From Grammothele lineata (Eukaryota; Basidiomycota; Agaricomycetes; Polyporales; Polyporaceae): DNA of 64,000 nt. Position numbers and translations under genes: made by a program. Under the pieces are notes generated by a model that had not been told where the DNA came from, searched no databases, and saw only the letters and a list, made by a program, of their open reading frames with translations. Below are positions 44,974 to 58,992 of the stretch, piece after piece. The number at the start of each line of letters is the position of its first letter. The first letter of the stretch is position 1. Where the stretch lies: assembly GCA_002150815.3 (NCBI GenBank), contig NDFF03000029.1, positions 558,001 through 622,000 of the forward strand. The letters run 5' to 3'.

Positions 44974-47900
44974 CGCCCGTCTCTCAGATCTCGCTGATTT
45001 CACCGACGATTCCTACCACCTTCATTAGGCTGAGGCTGGAAGATCTACAAAGAAGCCCACCTTCAAAAGAGATCGTATGTATGGATGAATGGATGACTTG
45101 TCTGCTTCAGCGGCTGTTCGTAGTGGTTCCGGTATAGAGATTTGGCAGCGGATGCCCGTGGTGCAGGGCCGCCTGTCGTCGTCGTCGGCCGACAGCGGCC
45201 GACTCGCCACTCCTCGCCAAAGGATGTGCACGTGACATACTACGGGCGCCTTCGTAGCCAGCCTGTTCGCGTTCAAAACTGAGCCCCTCTTCAAGAAGGT
45301 TCCCAGGCTCAAGTTTGCCCCGTGGACTTCGACGTTGTCATTCATCGAGCGAAAACATCATTTTGGTGCGTTCTCTTGACGTTGTTTTTGGGTGTCAATT
45401 GGATCTTACCAACACGGCTGAACCAGATCTTCCTCGATCTCTTACAGGCTCTCGGGCCTTACTACTTAATAGAACGAAACTGTTACTGTATCCCAACGTA
45501 ATTCGTGGCAGCGGCGGGCCCTTGCGAGCCATGAACATGTTCACCACCAAGGGCAGTCAGGCAGAGAACGTTATCTTTGCACCCCTTGCACAACTCCCCG
45601 ATACGCTGTTGATAGGTAGGCCCCGGCCCAATTTACACGTCGTATGCGCAAGCCACCATAACCTCTTCGTCTTCCGCCGCCGCCTCTCGGCCCAGTTTTC
45701 ATCGTGGCGAGGGCACCTACCCTCATTGTTCTAAGCCGTATACCCCCCCCCCCCCCTTTGCTCACACCGCGGTCAGTGTACCGCATGCAGTCTAAAGGGG
45801 AAGCGAGAACAGCAATGAACGCGCGACCTCTCGTATCAGCGGGCGCGAGGCCTACAATGGGCACCGTAGTTCTAGAATCGCGGCGGCCGCTGCATTACTG
45901 ATCACCTTTCTGCCTTTCACAGACAACCTTTCCCGGGGCCTGGAAGTAGCGCTTTCCTCGAACGCTATGCACGCTGCGCTACCGCGATGCAACGGTCTAT
46001 CGAAGCCCACGTCGGCGTACACGTGCCGCAAGAGAAGCTCACGAAAGAGAACCGCTTCTCGTAGCCGCGCAGCCGCGCAGGCGTTCTCGTGCTTCTGGCA
46101 CGTTACGTGTAAGTGGCCGATCAGGCTCTAGCGAACGTATGAGCGTATGTTTGTGTATGCTGAACGACCTTCGCGACACAGCTTCCAACACGCGATAATG
46201 CACAGGCGTCTCTTTCGTTCGCTCGCTCATCGCAAGTCTGTACATCCGGAGTGTAGGCTCCTACGGTCGGCTTAACGGAGCACCCCCATGCTCGACTGCT
46301 CGAACCTCCTTGGTACGGATATGGAACGTGAGAGTGCGCATGTCAGGTGCCCCATCCCGCGCTTTCCAACTTAAGCATGCAGACTAACTCCTGTCTCATC
46401 CAGCCGCTCTCGACTCGCCGTCTCCGACCTCGCGGTCCGTAGGCCCGGTCATCCCGGAGAGGCGAATGTCGTCGCACTCATCTGACAGCACCAGGACTCG
46501 CGCTCCTCCTCGCGCGGAAGCGACAACCCCACCCGCGGCGGGTCGCGTGGCCTCTTCCAACATTGACATAGGTCGCAGCAGCACCATGACACCACAACAT
46601 CGTATCTCAGTACAAGAATACGCGGTGGGACATACGCGAGACGGCGCGCCGCTGCAGGCCGCATGGCCACCGCTCCCTCTCCGTGTCCTTCTGCCCACTT
46701 CCGTAACCTTCCGCTGACGGGTCCCCGCCCTCGTTCGCTCGGTATGACGTCCAGACAGAGCCAGCTCCCCTGGTTGTGGCGCGATACGCCCGACATCGAC
46801 TCGGACGGCCGTGCGTGCCCGGCCTTCCTAGGCCTACGCACACACGCCTCAAGCTATCCCACGTCGACCCTCGGTAGTCTATACAAGCGCGTCGAGATAA
46901 GTAAGTAGATGGCCGCCCACCGTCCAACCCACGCCGATTGCAGCATCCAGCCATCCCGAGCGTCCTCTACTTACAGTACAGTACCTCGGTCGCGCTACAC
47001 GCGATCTGGCCGGGGCGAACATGGACCATAACGTTATCCCCCGGGCGCGAATCTGTCGGACTGCCCAGGCAAGCAGCGTGGACCGTGCACCGCGGAACGT
47101 GGTGCGCGACGACGCCACCCTGCCGGCGTCGCGCGATCATCACGATCAGACTTGCGGACCCTTTCAGCAGCCGCGCTACGCCCCGCTCGGAGCAGCGATC
47201 TGTCAGGACGCGCGAGCGCGAGGTGAGGGGATCGCGATATGGGATAAGGCGGCTCTCTAGCTAGTAGCTGGAGTGCTCCTTGGCAGATTGAGCACCGAGT
47301 GGACGGCGGTCGTAGAGAGGGGCGCCGCTCCGTGCGTGCCATTGAGTTCGCTGTGAAACTCGCGCGCGTCCCCAGAATAGCAGTACGTTCTCCATATCGT
47401 CCTGTGAACGTCGCCGGTACGGTCTGATCTGTCAGCCTCAGCTCGGCCACTCGGGCGCGCGCGAGCTAAAGCCCGGCCTTCGACAGCAGAAGCTGGGTAT
47501 CACCACCGCGCTGTGAAGAACTTAAGATACGCGTAGTGCGGTGTGCGCGAGGTTTCTCATAACCGTTCCATGCGCGGCGTACGTACGTATAGGTTCGGGG
47601 CTTCCGTACACAGTGCGCACGCGCGCGTCTCCTCCGCGCACACCACGTCCATTCACTGGGCCAGCGGATGCGGGAACCGTCGAGCCCGTCGGAATCCAGA
47701 CGGCGCCAGCCTCACGTGCGTTGATACTCACAATTAGCATGCTCGCCAGCTTCGACCCATTCATATCACTCCGAGTCCTCGGTGTCCACAGACGTTCGGA
47801 CGCGACTTGGGTTCGGAACATGTGACAGCTACGCCTCCAATCTTCCACCCCACCCACCCATGGCCACCAGTTAAGTGCAATCTTCCTCCGCGACTCCACA

Positions 47901-48918
47901 CCTGCGGCATGCCAAAGAGGCCGCGGGCGAGCCGCCCAGCACGAGACCGGTCACCCTCCAGCTCATCGGGGGCCACCCCGGCCCACTCTGGACCCTGTGC
48001 AAGTGGCTTCTTTCCCTAATCCACACAGCTCGATTCAGGCATGCCTGGAAGGCGCCTCGCGCCATCCCTGGTGCCTCGGCGCGTGCCGCGGGAGCAGACT
48101 AAGTACGACGCCGGTGCATTCTTCGAATTCCACAAACTTTGAATTCTCCAAGGCCTCGTGGCGTGCCTGCCGTTACTCGCACTTCCACCGTAATACTTAC
48201 TTTGTACATTGCTCTATCGCGGCTCTGCAGATCTCGCGCAATACATCCCAATCTCGTATCGACGTGTGAGAACCGCATAGAGCCCATGGACACGCTCACT
48301 GCGCGGCTCCCCGAGAGATCCAAGTCCTATGTATGTAATCTCAGCATCGCCCATAGAACCTGCGAATTCGAAGGTGGAGGGCAGATCCATTCGCACAATC
48401 ATCACGCGTGAGAGAGATAAGAGTTAAGAGATTTTATTGCAGATGCGCAATGTGCTGGTAAGGTTCCGTGTACGTGCGTGCGTGCGTGCGTGCTATGGTA
48501 TACTATACAATCTCGCGCGGGACGGCCGCGGGGGGGTGCGAGAGCAGGATCGGTGGTGGGTAGCGACGGCGAATGTGCGCTGAGGTGGGAGTGGGCGGGC
48601 AGCGAGGAGAGGAGAGGGGGGATGGAGTCGTAAAAGCACTAGTATACAACTGCCTCTCAGGCAGTACACAAGGGAAAAAAACCAATAGGAAGCGGCGAAG
48701 TCAAGTGGGGGTGTCATACACGTATGATGAGAGGACGAGTGGGAGTCATTAGCCCGTGGGGAATCGTATCGTTACAGGTGCGCGCGTCCGTGCCGCCGTC
48801 GTCTCCTCCGACCCGCTGAGCGCAGACTGACCCACACCAGCCTGCGCGAGGGACGAGAGGTAGAGAAGGACGAGAGGGAGAGGGAGAGGGAGAGAGCCCA
48901 GGGCGAACGGGGGAAGGC
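44974..48918. other. 3.9 kb without a supported gene
   Basis: Many short GC-rich ORFs on both strands but no domain, splice-linked exons or consistent coding pattern. A C14 run lies at 45743-45756, a GTGC microsatellite at about 48472-48491 and a GGGAGA microsatellite near 48868-48896. It may hold ncRNA or fast-evolving genes that cannot be seen by eye. Confidence 0.5.
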
Positions 48919-50954
48919 TTAGACCTTGACGCCCGGGTCCGAGCTCTTTTCGTCGTAGTCCTCGTGGCGGACGTCGCCGACCTTGGCGGTCGCGGCGTGC
49001 AGCTTGTCGAGCTCGTCGCCGTCGAAGAGCGCGGCCGTCTCCTCGAGCGTGCGGTTCTTGGTCTCGACGATGAACAGGTACACGAACACCGTCTCGAACG
49101 CGAGCCAGCAGCAGTACACGAGCTGTCGCCGTGCGCGTCAGCGAGCTGCAAGGTGGACACAAGGGAGAGAAAGGGGGACTCACGTAGTACTTCCAGCCGA
49201 TCTTGCCCAGCGCGACGGGGTTGACGTACTGGTTGAAGATGAGCGCGACGGAGATGGTGAAGTTGAACACGTTGAAGCCCTTCGCACGCAGCGAGTACGG
49301 CAGGATCTCGAGCGTGTACGACACGATGAGCGGCGTGAACGCAAGGCTATATGGCACAAGTCCCTGTCAGCGACTCCGAACCGCCCTCGAACGTAGAGAG
49401 CAACTCACTCGTAGAAGGCGTAGAAGAGGAAGATGAACGCGATGACAGCGTGAGCGGCGGCCTGGGTGCCGTGTAGCGCGTACTGCGCGGAGCAGATCGT
49501 TTGGAGCGTGAAGAACAGGGTCATGCCCGCCGCGGAGGTGATGAACAGGAACCGGCGGCCCCAGCGGTCGACCTGGAACGACGCGAATACGGCCCAGAAC
49601 AGGTTCCAGATCGCGAGGATACCGGTGATAAGGAGCTGGATGTCCGTGTCCGTGATGCCGATCGTGTCGAAGACCTGGTTGAGGTAGTACGAGACGAGAC
49701 CGTTGCCGGACCACTGCGAGAACCAGGCGATGGAGACGATGAGTAGCATGCGCTTGCGGTTCCCGCGCGTCGCGACGAGCGCCTTCCAGCCGACGTTCTT
49801 GCTGGCCTCCTTGTCCATCGCGATGGCCGTCTTGATCTCCTCGAACTCATACAGCACGAGCGGGTCCGTCTCATCGCCATCGGCGTGGTAGTAGGCGAGC
49901 GTCTGGAGCGCCTTGGCCTCCTTGCCCTTGCTGATGAGCCAACGGGGGGACTCGGGCACGAACCAGATGAGGAAGAACTGGAAGACGGAGGGGATGGCCT
50001 GGAGGACGGAGGGGATACGCCATGCCCACTCGCTGTTGATCCTTGCCGTGCCGAACGAGGACCAGGACGCGCTGTTGGCGGGAGCCATCAGCGAACTGCG
50101 CGCCTCGTAGCCATGCGCGAAACGATCGGACTTACATGATGTTACCGGAATACCAGAGGGTGTTGTAGAGCGCAGTGAGCTGCGGGCGGTAGACGGGGTA
50201 CGAGACCTCCGTGACCAGCATGGGTGCGGCGTTGCCTATTTTTAAGACGACGCTCGTGAGTACGCACCAACGTCATCCAGGTGAAGGGCACGTACTCGCA
50301 ATGCTCAGACCGAAGCCGAGAAGGAACCTAGACAGGCGTCAGTTCCGGCGGAGGACGGACAAAAGAAAAGACGGACCGAGCACCAATGAACTCGTTGATG
50401 TTCGAGCAGGCGGTCTGGAGAGCAGCACCCGCTATCATGCAGACAGCGCCCAACCAAACGGTGGGCCGGCGACCGAGGCCATCGGAGAGGTAGGGCGCGA
50501 AGGGGTAGCCGGCGAGGGAACCGATGTTCTTGAAAGGAAGCGCGCGCTGAGTATATGCGCGGGAACGAGGGCGTACAGGCGGCTAACGTACCTGGATGGC
50601 GTTAAGGAGACCGAGGATGCTTCCGTGGGGGCTGTTGAAGAACGTCTTCCACTGGTTCATGGACTGGAGACTGTTCATCAAACTGCCATCGTAACCGTTG
50701 GTGGAGGCGGTGATGAGGCTAGGCGTGACAGCGGTTAGTGACCGGGAGAGACACGTCAAGAGGTCAAGGACTGACAGAAGGACAAGCCATGCGTTCAGGA
50801 TGATGATTCTGGGGGAGGAAAACGCGTTAAACGAGCAAGTCGAGGAGAGTGGGATGGAGACGGACCTCCTGTTGTTGTACCACTTGCGGTTGGGGTCAAT
50901 GAGGTGCTTGAAGCCCTCCGATGAGGCAACGGTTGCGGCGGGACCGACGGCCAT
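48919..50954 (-). CDS. MFS sugar transporter (hexose / lactose-permease-like group)
   Basis: Nine exons on the complement (50954-50866, 50808-50776, 50718-50592, 50528-50377, 50327-50296, 50235-50136, 50071-49409, 49346-49184, 49122-48919) give 520 aa. Marks are TASTNGYDGSLMN in helix 1, SDGLGRRPTVWLGA, FLLGFGLSIASNAAPMLVTE, VPESPRWLISKG, WSGNGLVSYYLNQV, VDRWGRRFLF, YSLRAKGFNVFN, NPVALGKIGWKYY and VETKNRTLEETAALFDG. Twelve membrane helices are expected. This subgroup in fungi imports hexoses or disaccharides; the substrate is not settled. It is only distantly related to the transporter at 26401-28622. Confidence 0.92.
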
Positions 50955-53916
50955 GGTGGAGAGGGCGGGAGGGTCGGGAAGGAAGCGAGGGACGAGCTGG
51001 GAGAAGCTGCCGAAACGGTAACGAGCGTGGAGGTTTTATAGGACGGAAGGGAGGGACTGGGGAGGGCCGTGGCAGGTGACCGCTGGTGGCCGGCGTCGAG
51101 AGAGGGAACGGACGGTGGCTGTCGGCTAATTCTCCAAAGATTCTCCAGTTTCGCCGCAGGCTTGATTGCCCCGCAGCCCGCCCCGCCGCCCATTGGCCAG
51201 CCCCGCCCGTCCGACTGCCCGGCCAGAGCTCGCCAGGCACGGCCCACACGCCCCCGCACTCTCGATCGCCTTCTCCCCAGACCACCCCGCTGCCGCTGCA
51301 CTCTCCAACACTCCGTCTACAATGAACTTCGCGCACAGCGTCTCCGCGACACCGTTCCACCCGTGATTGGAAAATTGGCGCGTCGCGCGAAGCAATGGAC
51401 GCGCTTCCGTGCCAGGGACGCGTCGCGACATACGCCCATTCCTCCATTGCGTCCTCGGACCTCCTCCAGCGCCCTCCAGGCTCCGTCCGCCCATCCTCGC
51501 GTCACCCACTCTCACGTCTCAGAACACCCCCAGATGGCAGTGCTCCGGCTGCCGGGCCCCGTCGCCCAGGAGGATAAACAATAGACAACGCACCCGGCGG
51601 TCCTCCTCCGTCGTCATCTTCGTCCAAGGAGAGTCTGAGCATCGCAGCAGTGACGGAACAAGCCCCCTGGCCACAACGCCCGACGCGCGGGCAGAGACGC
51701 CAGCAATTTCCGCGCGGTTGATCCCATCTGCCTCCGCCGTCGTCTACCCAAATTCGGTCACCGACGGCTCCCGGCACACGGGCGTCTCACTTCTGCAGAA
51801 CTCTTCCCCTCCATCTCCCCATGGGGTCCCCCTCTCCCCCTCCCACGCTCGTCTGGGGAAGGGACAAACAAAACCGTGCCCTCCAACAGGCCGAGCCGCC
51901 CCGCCGCCGCCACGCACGCCGAGCCCGGCGGTTCAACAGAGCCCGCGCCTCCCGATCGTCCACGTGCTCCCCCTTCCGGGCCGCCTCCCTGCCCCGCGTG
52001 CGCTTCCCTTGCCCGTTTTGGACTCTGGAGGGTGGTTCTTCTCTCCTGAGCGGCGGTGGCGCCTGCGCAGCCGTGCTGGGATCTCAGAGCGGGAGCATAT
52101 GTTTTCAGCATAGCGCCGGGCGGCGGCGTGCGCTTGTCCCGAGGCACGCCAAGACCGTTCGCTCGTCCGTTCGAATTTTGAACGTGTTGCCGGCGGGAGG
52201 TGTTCTGGGACCGGCACCGATGGCGGGCGGGCACTGCCTTCGACTCTCGAACGAGGAGCCTGGAGTCTGGACGGACCTTGGAGCTAGCCAGGGACGCGGT
52301 ACCTGTAACTCTATCGGGGGGGGGGACGCCGACAGATGATGGCCACTCGCACGATACTAGTAGATGCCTTCTCTGCGCGAGCTTACACTCGGTCTACGTC
52401 ATCCGCTACTCATCGCCCTTGTACGTACCTATCGCTGTAAGTAATGCGTGCGACCATGGACAATGATAAGTAAGTGCCCATTCGCCGCCGGAGGAAGCGT
52501 ACGTACAGCCTCCGAGGTTTCGCAGGACCGTCGCTGAGCCTTTTCGAAGTGCGTTCTCGGTTCCCTTCAGCCTTCTGGGCGACGTGCCGCGACGTCGGGA
52601 TCTCCCAACTCGTCTTTACTCCTAGACCTAGGTAAATCGCAACTCATGGCACCGACACGTTCCCAATGTGGCGAGCCTCTACCGCGTCGATCCCGCTTGG
52701 ATCCCGCCCGCAGAAACACTGGAGAAACACTCGACGGCTACTCCTGTAGGTCTCACTGGCCGCAGATAACGCGGTGACTTGTGAGCGTCGATTGTACACT
52801 CTGATTCACTCGAAGCAGACGAGTCGCACAGAAGGAAGGGCTTCGGGATATTAGCATCGATCCCCACAAGGGCGCTCTAGACGACGGGCGCGCGGAGAAA
52901 CACCAACAGTGAAATACGCCACGCGCGTAGAAACTGGTCGCTTCGTTCTCGCCTAGCCGTAGTATGGCTCGCATACATCTCGACATCTCTGCATACAAGT
53001 CGATGTCCCAGCGGGCGTGGTACTGCAGGATAGGTCCGCTCTAGCTGAAGCTGGACCTAGAAGTTTCAGGTGGTTCCCCCGGCGCGGCAGAACGCAATCG
53101 CATCGCTTAATGCCCTTACGGCGCACCACCGAAGACTCCAAAGGGGCCTGGGCTAGCAGGAATCATGGGGCCCCTCGAGCTGTGCCCGCGTAGCCAACCG
53201 CCAACCAGGCCTGATCGCACAGCTCGCAGGGGGCATAATGAACGCGCTTCGGAAGCCTAGCGGGCGCGCGCTAGTAGAGCTTCGAACTTCGAATACTTAT
53301 GCCGCGTGGCCGAACGTGGCGGATCCGCAAGCTCCATCTCGCAAGTAGGAAGGACTGTTGGGATCCTCGCGCGTACGCATAGCTAGCGTGCATCGATAGG
53401 AATCCAGAGTGTATTCAGGGGCCGGTAGCTAGAGCCTATGTAGTGCGAGCATCCATCCATTACAAGTGAGACATTCTTGAATCGAGTGACGTTAGTGTGG
53501 CTTCGACGAAGCCTCCGAAGCGCAGAAGCGCAGAAGCAGGCGCCGGAATTGAACAGGAAGGAAGGATAGGACGTAGAGAGAGAACTGTGCAAGGAAAGGA
53601 GGGAAGGGTGCGCAGAGCGGTCGGAAGCGGCAGTGATCGGTGAATGAGCGTGTGCGATAGAGGTTGTAACTGTATAACTGTGTCGGCTGTAGAAAGAGCT
53701 GGAACTTGCAGCTTGAAGATCGTCGATGGTCGAGATTACCCTGGAGCGGCGATGCCGCTCGCATTGTGGAGGCAAATCTCTTCATCTCTTTGTAATGCAC
53801 GCACGGCGATAGCGCACCTCTCCGCGACACCGCGACACCGCGACACGCACCAACAGCGCAAACGGACGTCAAAGCCAAACGTGCACGACTTCATCCCCGA
53901 ACCGTTCTTGCCGGAC
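50955..53916. other. 3 kb without a supported gene
   Basis: Transporter promoter at the left, then very GC-rich sequence to about 52.3 kb. The long open frame from 51367 begins with TTG and shows no domain. A G-run of about 10 lies near 52316. No RNA gene was recognised. Confidence 0.5.
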
Positions 53917-56900
53917 TCACGACGGCGACTCCGCCTCCGGGATCGGACTCGTCCCTCCCGGCGCCCTGCCACTGCCACTTTCCGCTTGCAAGCTCTCCGC
54001 CAGTAGCGACTGCCTTCTCCTACCAAACGACACGCCCCAGCTGCTTGCCAGACTCGCCAAGCGGGCACCGGCCCCCAGGCCCGCCGCAGCGCCTCCAGCA
54101 GTGGAGGTGGAGCTCGTACCCGCCGCCGTTGGAGCCGACACCGTAGGAGCCGCCGCGCGGGGGATATGATACGACGCCGTGCGCCGCCGGTGCGTCTGCG
54201 CAAGAAGCCCGCCCGTAGGCGAACCCGCGGGCGAGGGCGCCGCCGAGCCCGTCGTCGAGCCCCCCGAATTCGGCGAGGCCGTCGTGGTGGTGGTGGCAGC
54301 GAGCGAGGAGATCGCGTGCTCCGAGACGGCGGTGGTGGGCATCGCCTTTGCGGCCGCGGCGCCGAAGGGGATGCGCGCGGCGGAGAAGCGGGACGAGGAT
54401 GAGCCGCGGGATGCGCGTGAGCCGGGGCGGAGGGGCATGGGTTGTGCGGGGGCGCTCGTGGCCCCGTTGGCGGGCCTAGATGCTACTGTCGGCTGGGATG
54501 GAGGTTGAGAGGAAGGTGAAGCGGAGGAGGGGCTGAGAGTCGGACGCGTAGGAGATGTCTGTGGGAAGGACTGAGGAGGCTGGGGAGGCGTCTGCAGTGG
54601 GGCTGGAGGTGGGCGCAACGGAGCGGGAGTTGGGGCTGATGCGATCGGCGCCGCCGCCGGGGAGACACTGCGGGACGCCCTCGGACTAATGTCCAGAGGT
54701 GGGGACATGGGGATGCTAGGGCTTGTTACGCGCGGCGGGGTGTGTGGCGGAGGGGTCCTCGGCGGAGGGGTCGAGTCCTCGCCGCTCGTCACGCCCTCAG
54801 CTGGCAAGAAGCCCACGGAAGACTGACCAGCGACGTCCGAGGATCCAGCCTGGGCGAGCAGCCGTGACAGAGACGATGGCCCAGCCGTAGGCGACGAGGA
54901 GGGGCGTGTCCGCGGGAAGAGGCTTGACGTCGGAGGGCGCGTCGCGCTGAAGGACTCTTCGACCTCTGGCTCAGGAGGCCCTGCTGGTATCGGTATCGCC
55001 TCAGTGACCGGAACGACCTGGGCGGGCGGCTCCGAGGGAGGATCGGCCGATGCAATTTTCTTAGACGACTCTCGCCGCTTCGACGGGTATGATGGTTGTG
55101 TCCAGTCCTCAACCTCGAGCATATAGTACTTGACACCATCACCGAGACCATAGGGGTTTGTGACCGGGTCCTGATCAGACACGAACGAGACGGGTCAGGA
55201 AGACGTCTAGACAAGCCTTTGACAAGGACAGACGAGACGGCTCTAGGCGCTCATAAACGTACCTTGAAGTCTACGACGCGTTCAGTGATGGAGGTGATCC
55301 TCGCTACAATCCACTCGCGGGTCTTGAGTTGCTCCGCAAGGTGACCAGTAGCTGACAGGAAGTAGTGTGGGAAAGAAACTGGTGGAGGTGCGCAGTGAAA
55401 CGCGCGGCGTAATTTCGGTGGTTAGTGCCTGGAATCAACGAGCCGATCACCCCTCCCAACAACGCTTACCGTTGAAAGCCGCCCATGGCTTGGAAATCGA
55501 ATTCCGTGTGGGAAGGAAGAGTGCGAGGTCGCCCTTGGCAAAATTCCTGAACGAGATCTTGCCCTTCGCTCGCTCGCGGTAGTCTTTGCATTGTTTCTGC
55601 CATTTGCGAATTGTAGAGCCTGCCTTTCCGATGGCCTCTAAGAAATGGTCGTGGTCGAATGCACGAAGCGCCTCCAAGGCTCCAACAGGATCTGAGGGGT
55701 CGATAGGTGCTGGTTCTCCGGAATACGCGACGATGCCGTGGCGCGAGTGGCTAAGGGTAGAGTCCGCAAGATTGGTGGCTACGGCTGCTCTGTTCCCAGG
55801 ATGTGCGACCATAGCTTGAACATTAGACAGTGCCTTCACATGTGCATTGCGGAAAGCAAGTGCAACGTCGAGCATCTGCGCGACGAGTCGCTCGCTGTGT
55901 TCGAGCCGATGCTCAAAGTCGACTTGAGACGCCCGTCCTGCGCGGAGATCGTCCCGAACGGCCCGTTCGTCCCGACGCGCGTCGCGGAGTTCATGCTCGA
56001 CACGCTGTAGCTCTTCTCGCAGGCCAACTGCGTCAGCATTCGCCATCTCCGCTTGCGCCCGTGCGTCTTTGACCTGACGCTCGGCCTCCTCCAGTGCGGC
56101 ACGAAGTTCGGAGAACTGGTGTTCGAGGACAGCACGGTCACCGTCAGCCTCAGCAATGTGATCGCGTAGGAGTCGGTCGTGCTCCGACGCTTGGGCGCGC
56201 AACAAGCGATCCTTTTCCTTGCCCGCCTCGGCCAGTGCACGCTTGACGTCATCGCTCTCGGCACGAGCAGCTTGAATCTGGGCTTCAAGGTCCTCGCCGC
56301 GAGAACGTGCTTCCTCCAGCCGATGAAGAGTCTTGGCTTGCTCCTCGATAAGCGTCGCAACTTTGTCCGAGTTTCGCGTCTCGAGCGACTTGACAGCCTC
56401 GAACTCAGCCTTTGTTTGGGCAAGTTGCTGACGGAGAAGTTCCGCCGCTCGAGTCTGATCCGTAGCGTCGGCGAGTGCTCGTGCCAGAGCCTCCCGTTTC
56501 GCGTCGGCCTCTTTGGTCATTTCGCTGTTCCGCTCATCTAGAATGCGCCGCGAGGTGGCTTCGCTCTCGAGCTGCGCTCGTACCGCATGAAGGTCGCGCT
56601 CGAGTTGGCCGCGGGCGGTTTCGGACATTTGCAAGGAATTACGGAGTTCGTGGATCTCAGCTTCCATTGTGGCGCGACTGTGTCGGGAGGCGGCTTCCTC
56701 TTCAGCACGCTGACGCTGTAGCTCTTGTAGCTGCATCTGCAACTCAGCGTATGCTTGCTCATCCTCGGTGGCTAGTCGTATCTTTATCTGTGAGAGACAG
56801 CCTATCAAGCAAGTAGGATCAAGCGCACCTCTACGTCGGTGACTGAGAAGTCGAGATGTTGAGAGCACTGCGAAAGGAGGTTGGCGATCGATCCGTAATA

Positions 56901-58992
56901 AATCATCGGCACTTACAAGATCGTTCAGCAATCCTGTCAAAACCTGATTCCAGACCATCCATCTTGCCGACGAGTTTCTCAAGTTTTGACCGCGCTTCCT
57001 GCACCGAAACTTCAGCGGCTTGATCTTGCGAATCCCTCGCAAAATGTTCCAGGTCGTCCAGCATCCGAAAGAAGTCTAGGAGTTCGCTGTAAGAGGCCAT
57101 TCAAGCATGTGACATCGATGGAACAATGTGCTCACCATCGATATCCGTACGCTCGAGAGAATACCCGGTGTCACGAGAGCCAGTAGGTGAGAAGTCGACC
57201 TGAGGGACAGCATCCTCTAGCCCGTCAGTCTTGAATGGAAGCAGGCCTAGTATTTCATTCTTATACGTCTGACGCCGCTTTCGCTCGTTCAGTCTGTAAA
57301 ACTACGATCAGACAGCGCAATGTAGCAGACATCCTAACTTACGAAAGTTTTGCCATGACTTCGAGAATGCTCTGCGCTCTTTGGTAGAAGAAGCTGACTA
57401 GGTGTCCTTCAGGATGATACTCGAAACAGGGAACGCGAATACGCACCGAACTCCTTTCTCCTCACCACCTCAACTACAGTAGCGCCATAAGCATAGAGCA
57501 TGTTGTGTAATCTCGCAATGTGAGCGAAGCCGGTTTGAGCCCGGAGGCCGGCTTGCCAGGTAGCCATTTCAGTGGGAAGCGCTACGAGGTCTGAGTTGAG
57601 CTCGCTGATACGACGGATGGTGTATATGCACTGCTCGGTATACATGTTCTAGAATGATTCAGTCAGATGCGATCACCTAAAAGAGCATAGTCCCAAGTAC
57701 CTTCGCATTGGTGATGCGCTCGACTTCATCTCGGAGGACATCGTCCAACTGGCGGAAGTCTAAACGTGACTTAGCGGCAAGCTGGGCATGCGGGGATCAT
57801 ACTGCATACCTTGTAATGCCTTCTCAGGTGCTACGCCCGGTCCTTTTATGCCCTCAGCACGAGTCTTAGTAAAAGTGAAAACGAACGGCTTACTTTCCGT
57901 GGTAGCTTTTAGAGCAGACATTTTCTCCCAGGCTTCTTGAGCACGACGAACCAACCCCTCGGCGTCGTCTAACGGGCTGAAGTCTATTGATGCACTGTAC
58001 GCGGTACCGTGCAATAGCTCGCTCACCTAGTGTTTCCAACAGCATGCCGTACCTCGTCGCTTCCTCTACGTAGCCTAGCCATAGTCTCCTGTATGTCTTC
58101 GAACCGCGCTTTGAGGTCCTCGTGTGAGTTGGAAGCGTTCGCAGCGACCTGCTGCATTTTGGTCTTGCTAACATAGTCTCCCAAGGATCGCCCTCGATCC
58201 CCCGCTTCCATAGCCTGCCTCATCTGAACACTCAGGAACTCCTTATGGACCTTTACTCGACTTGCGATTTCCAAATCGGCCTCCAGTCCTGCAAGGAGCT
58301 TCTGTTGCTTGTCGAGTTCGCGCTCTGCAATGGCAGCAATGGCATCAAACGTTTCTGAGACCGTTAGAACATGGTGGTCGAGAGCGCTTGAAGATATATG
58401 AATGGCGCGCTGTTGGTAACGCATTGAGGAGAAAACATGATTGATGTGCTCGACATGAGTCTGGGCAGTCTGGATGTAGCTAGTGGCGAGCTGAGATATC
58501 CGGAAAGGAGGGGTAGACGCAATAGAGTCTATGACAGAATAACGCAATGTTATCGTTCAGATGAGTTGTGCTTGCGTCCTCGTCGTGAACGACGGACCTT
58601 CTACGAGCGGCAGGAGCCCAGGTTGAATGTGTAGTTCTTGCAAGACTCGTTCCACGTCAGAGCTTAGAAAGCGTCTATTGAAGACATAGATTGTCTACAA
58701 CGTTGTGAGGACAGTTATGTATTAACAGGTGACGCAGCGCACCTGATCCTCGAGCCCCGCGAGTTCGCGGATGTTGTCGCTCCTAAGTGGCCTGCCATCT
58801 GCCAGGTATGCCCATATAGACTCCTGAGGAACTCCGGTTTTCTCAAATATCAAGCCTTCCAAGTTATCGACCCTATAGGAATACGAATGTCTGTGGTGGT
58901 AGAAAGGATGGCAGGACTTACCTCTCTAGATCCCACAGGGTGAGGTCGAGAGGAATGACCGTGCCGCCCTCTGCTCGACATAATTGGATCAT
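53917..58992 (-). CDS. ATG11: ATG11, scaffold of selective autophagy
   Basis: A many-exon gene on the complement, start 58992 (MIQLCRAEGGTVIPL), stop 53917. Exons traced firmly: 58992-58922, 58872-58743, 58694-58598, 58528-58027, 57976-57894, 57842-57810, 57759-57701; later boundaries are less sure. Marks in order are DGRPLRSDNIRELAGLEDQ, YVFNRRFLSSDVERVLQEL, IASTPPFRISQLATSYIQ, NERKRRQTYKNEILGLLPF and a coiled coil of about 330 residues (56760-55770). The conserved ATG11 C-terminal domain follows: GKISFRNFAKGDLALFLPTR, PWAAFN, FPHYFLSATGHL, REWIVARITSITERVVDFK, NPYGLGDGVKYYMLEVEDW. A 370-residue Ser/Pro-rich tail ends the protein. It links cargo receptors to the Atg1 kinase complex. Confidence 0.92.

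Noticed and set aside
44974..48918. Several overlapping 70-140 codon frames
   Set aside because: No consistent frame, motif or splice-linked extension; microsatellites nearby suggest non-coding DNA.
51367..52113. 248-codon open frame on the plus strand
   Set aside because: It starts with TTG, is Pro/Arg/Ser-rich as expected of GC-rich non-coding DNA, and has no domain or partner exon.
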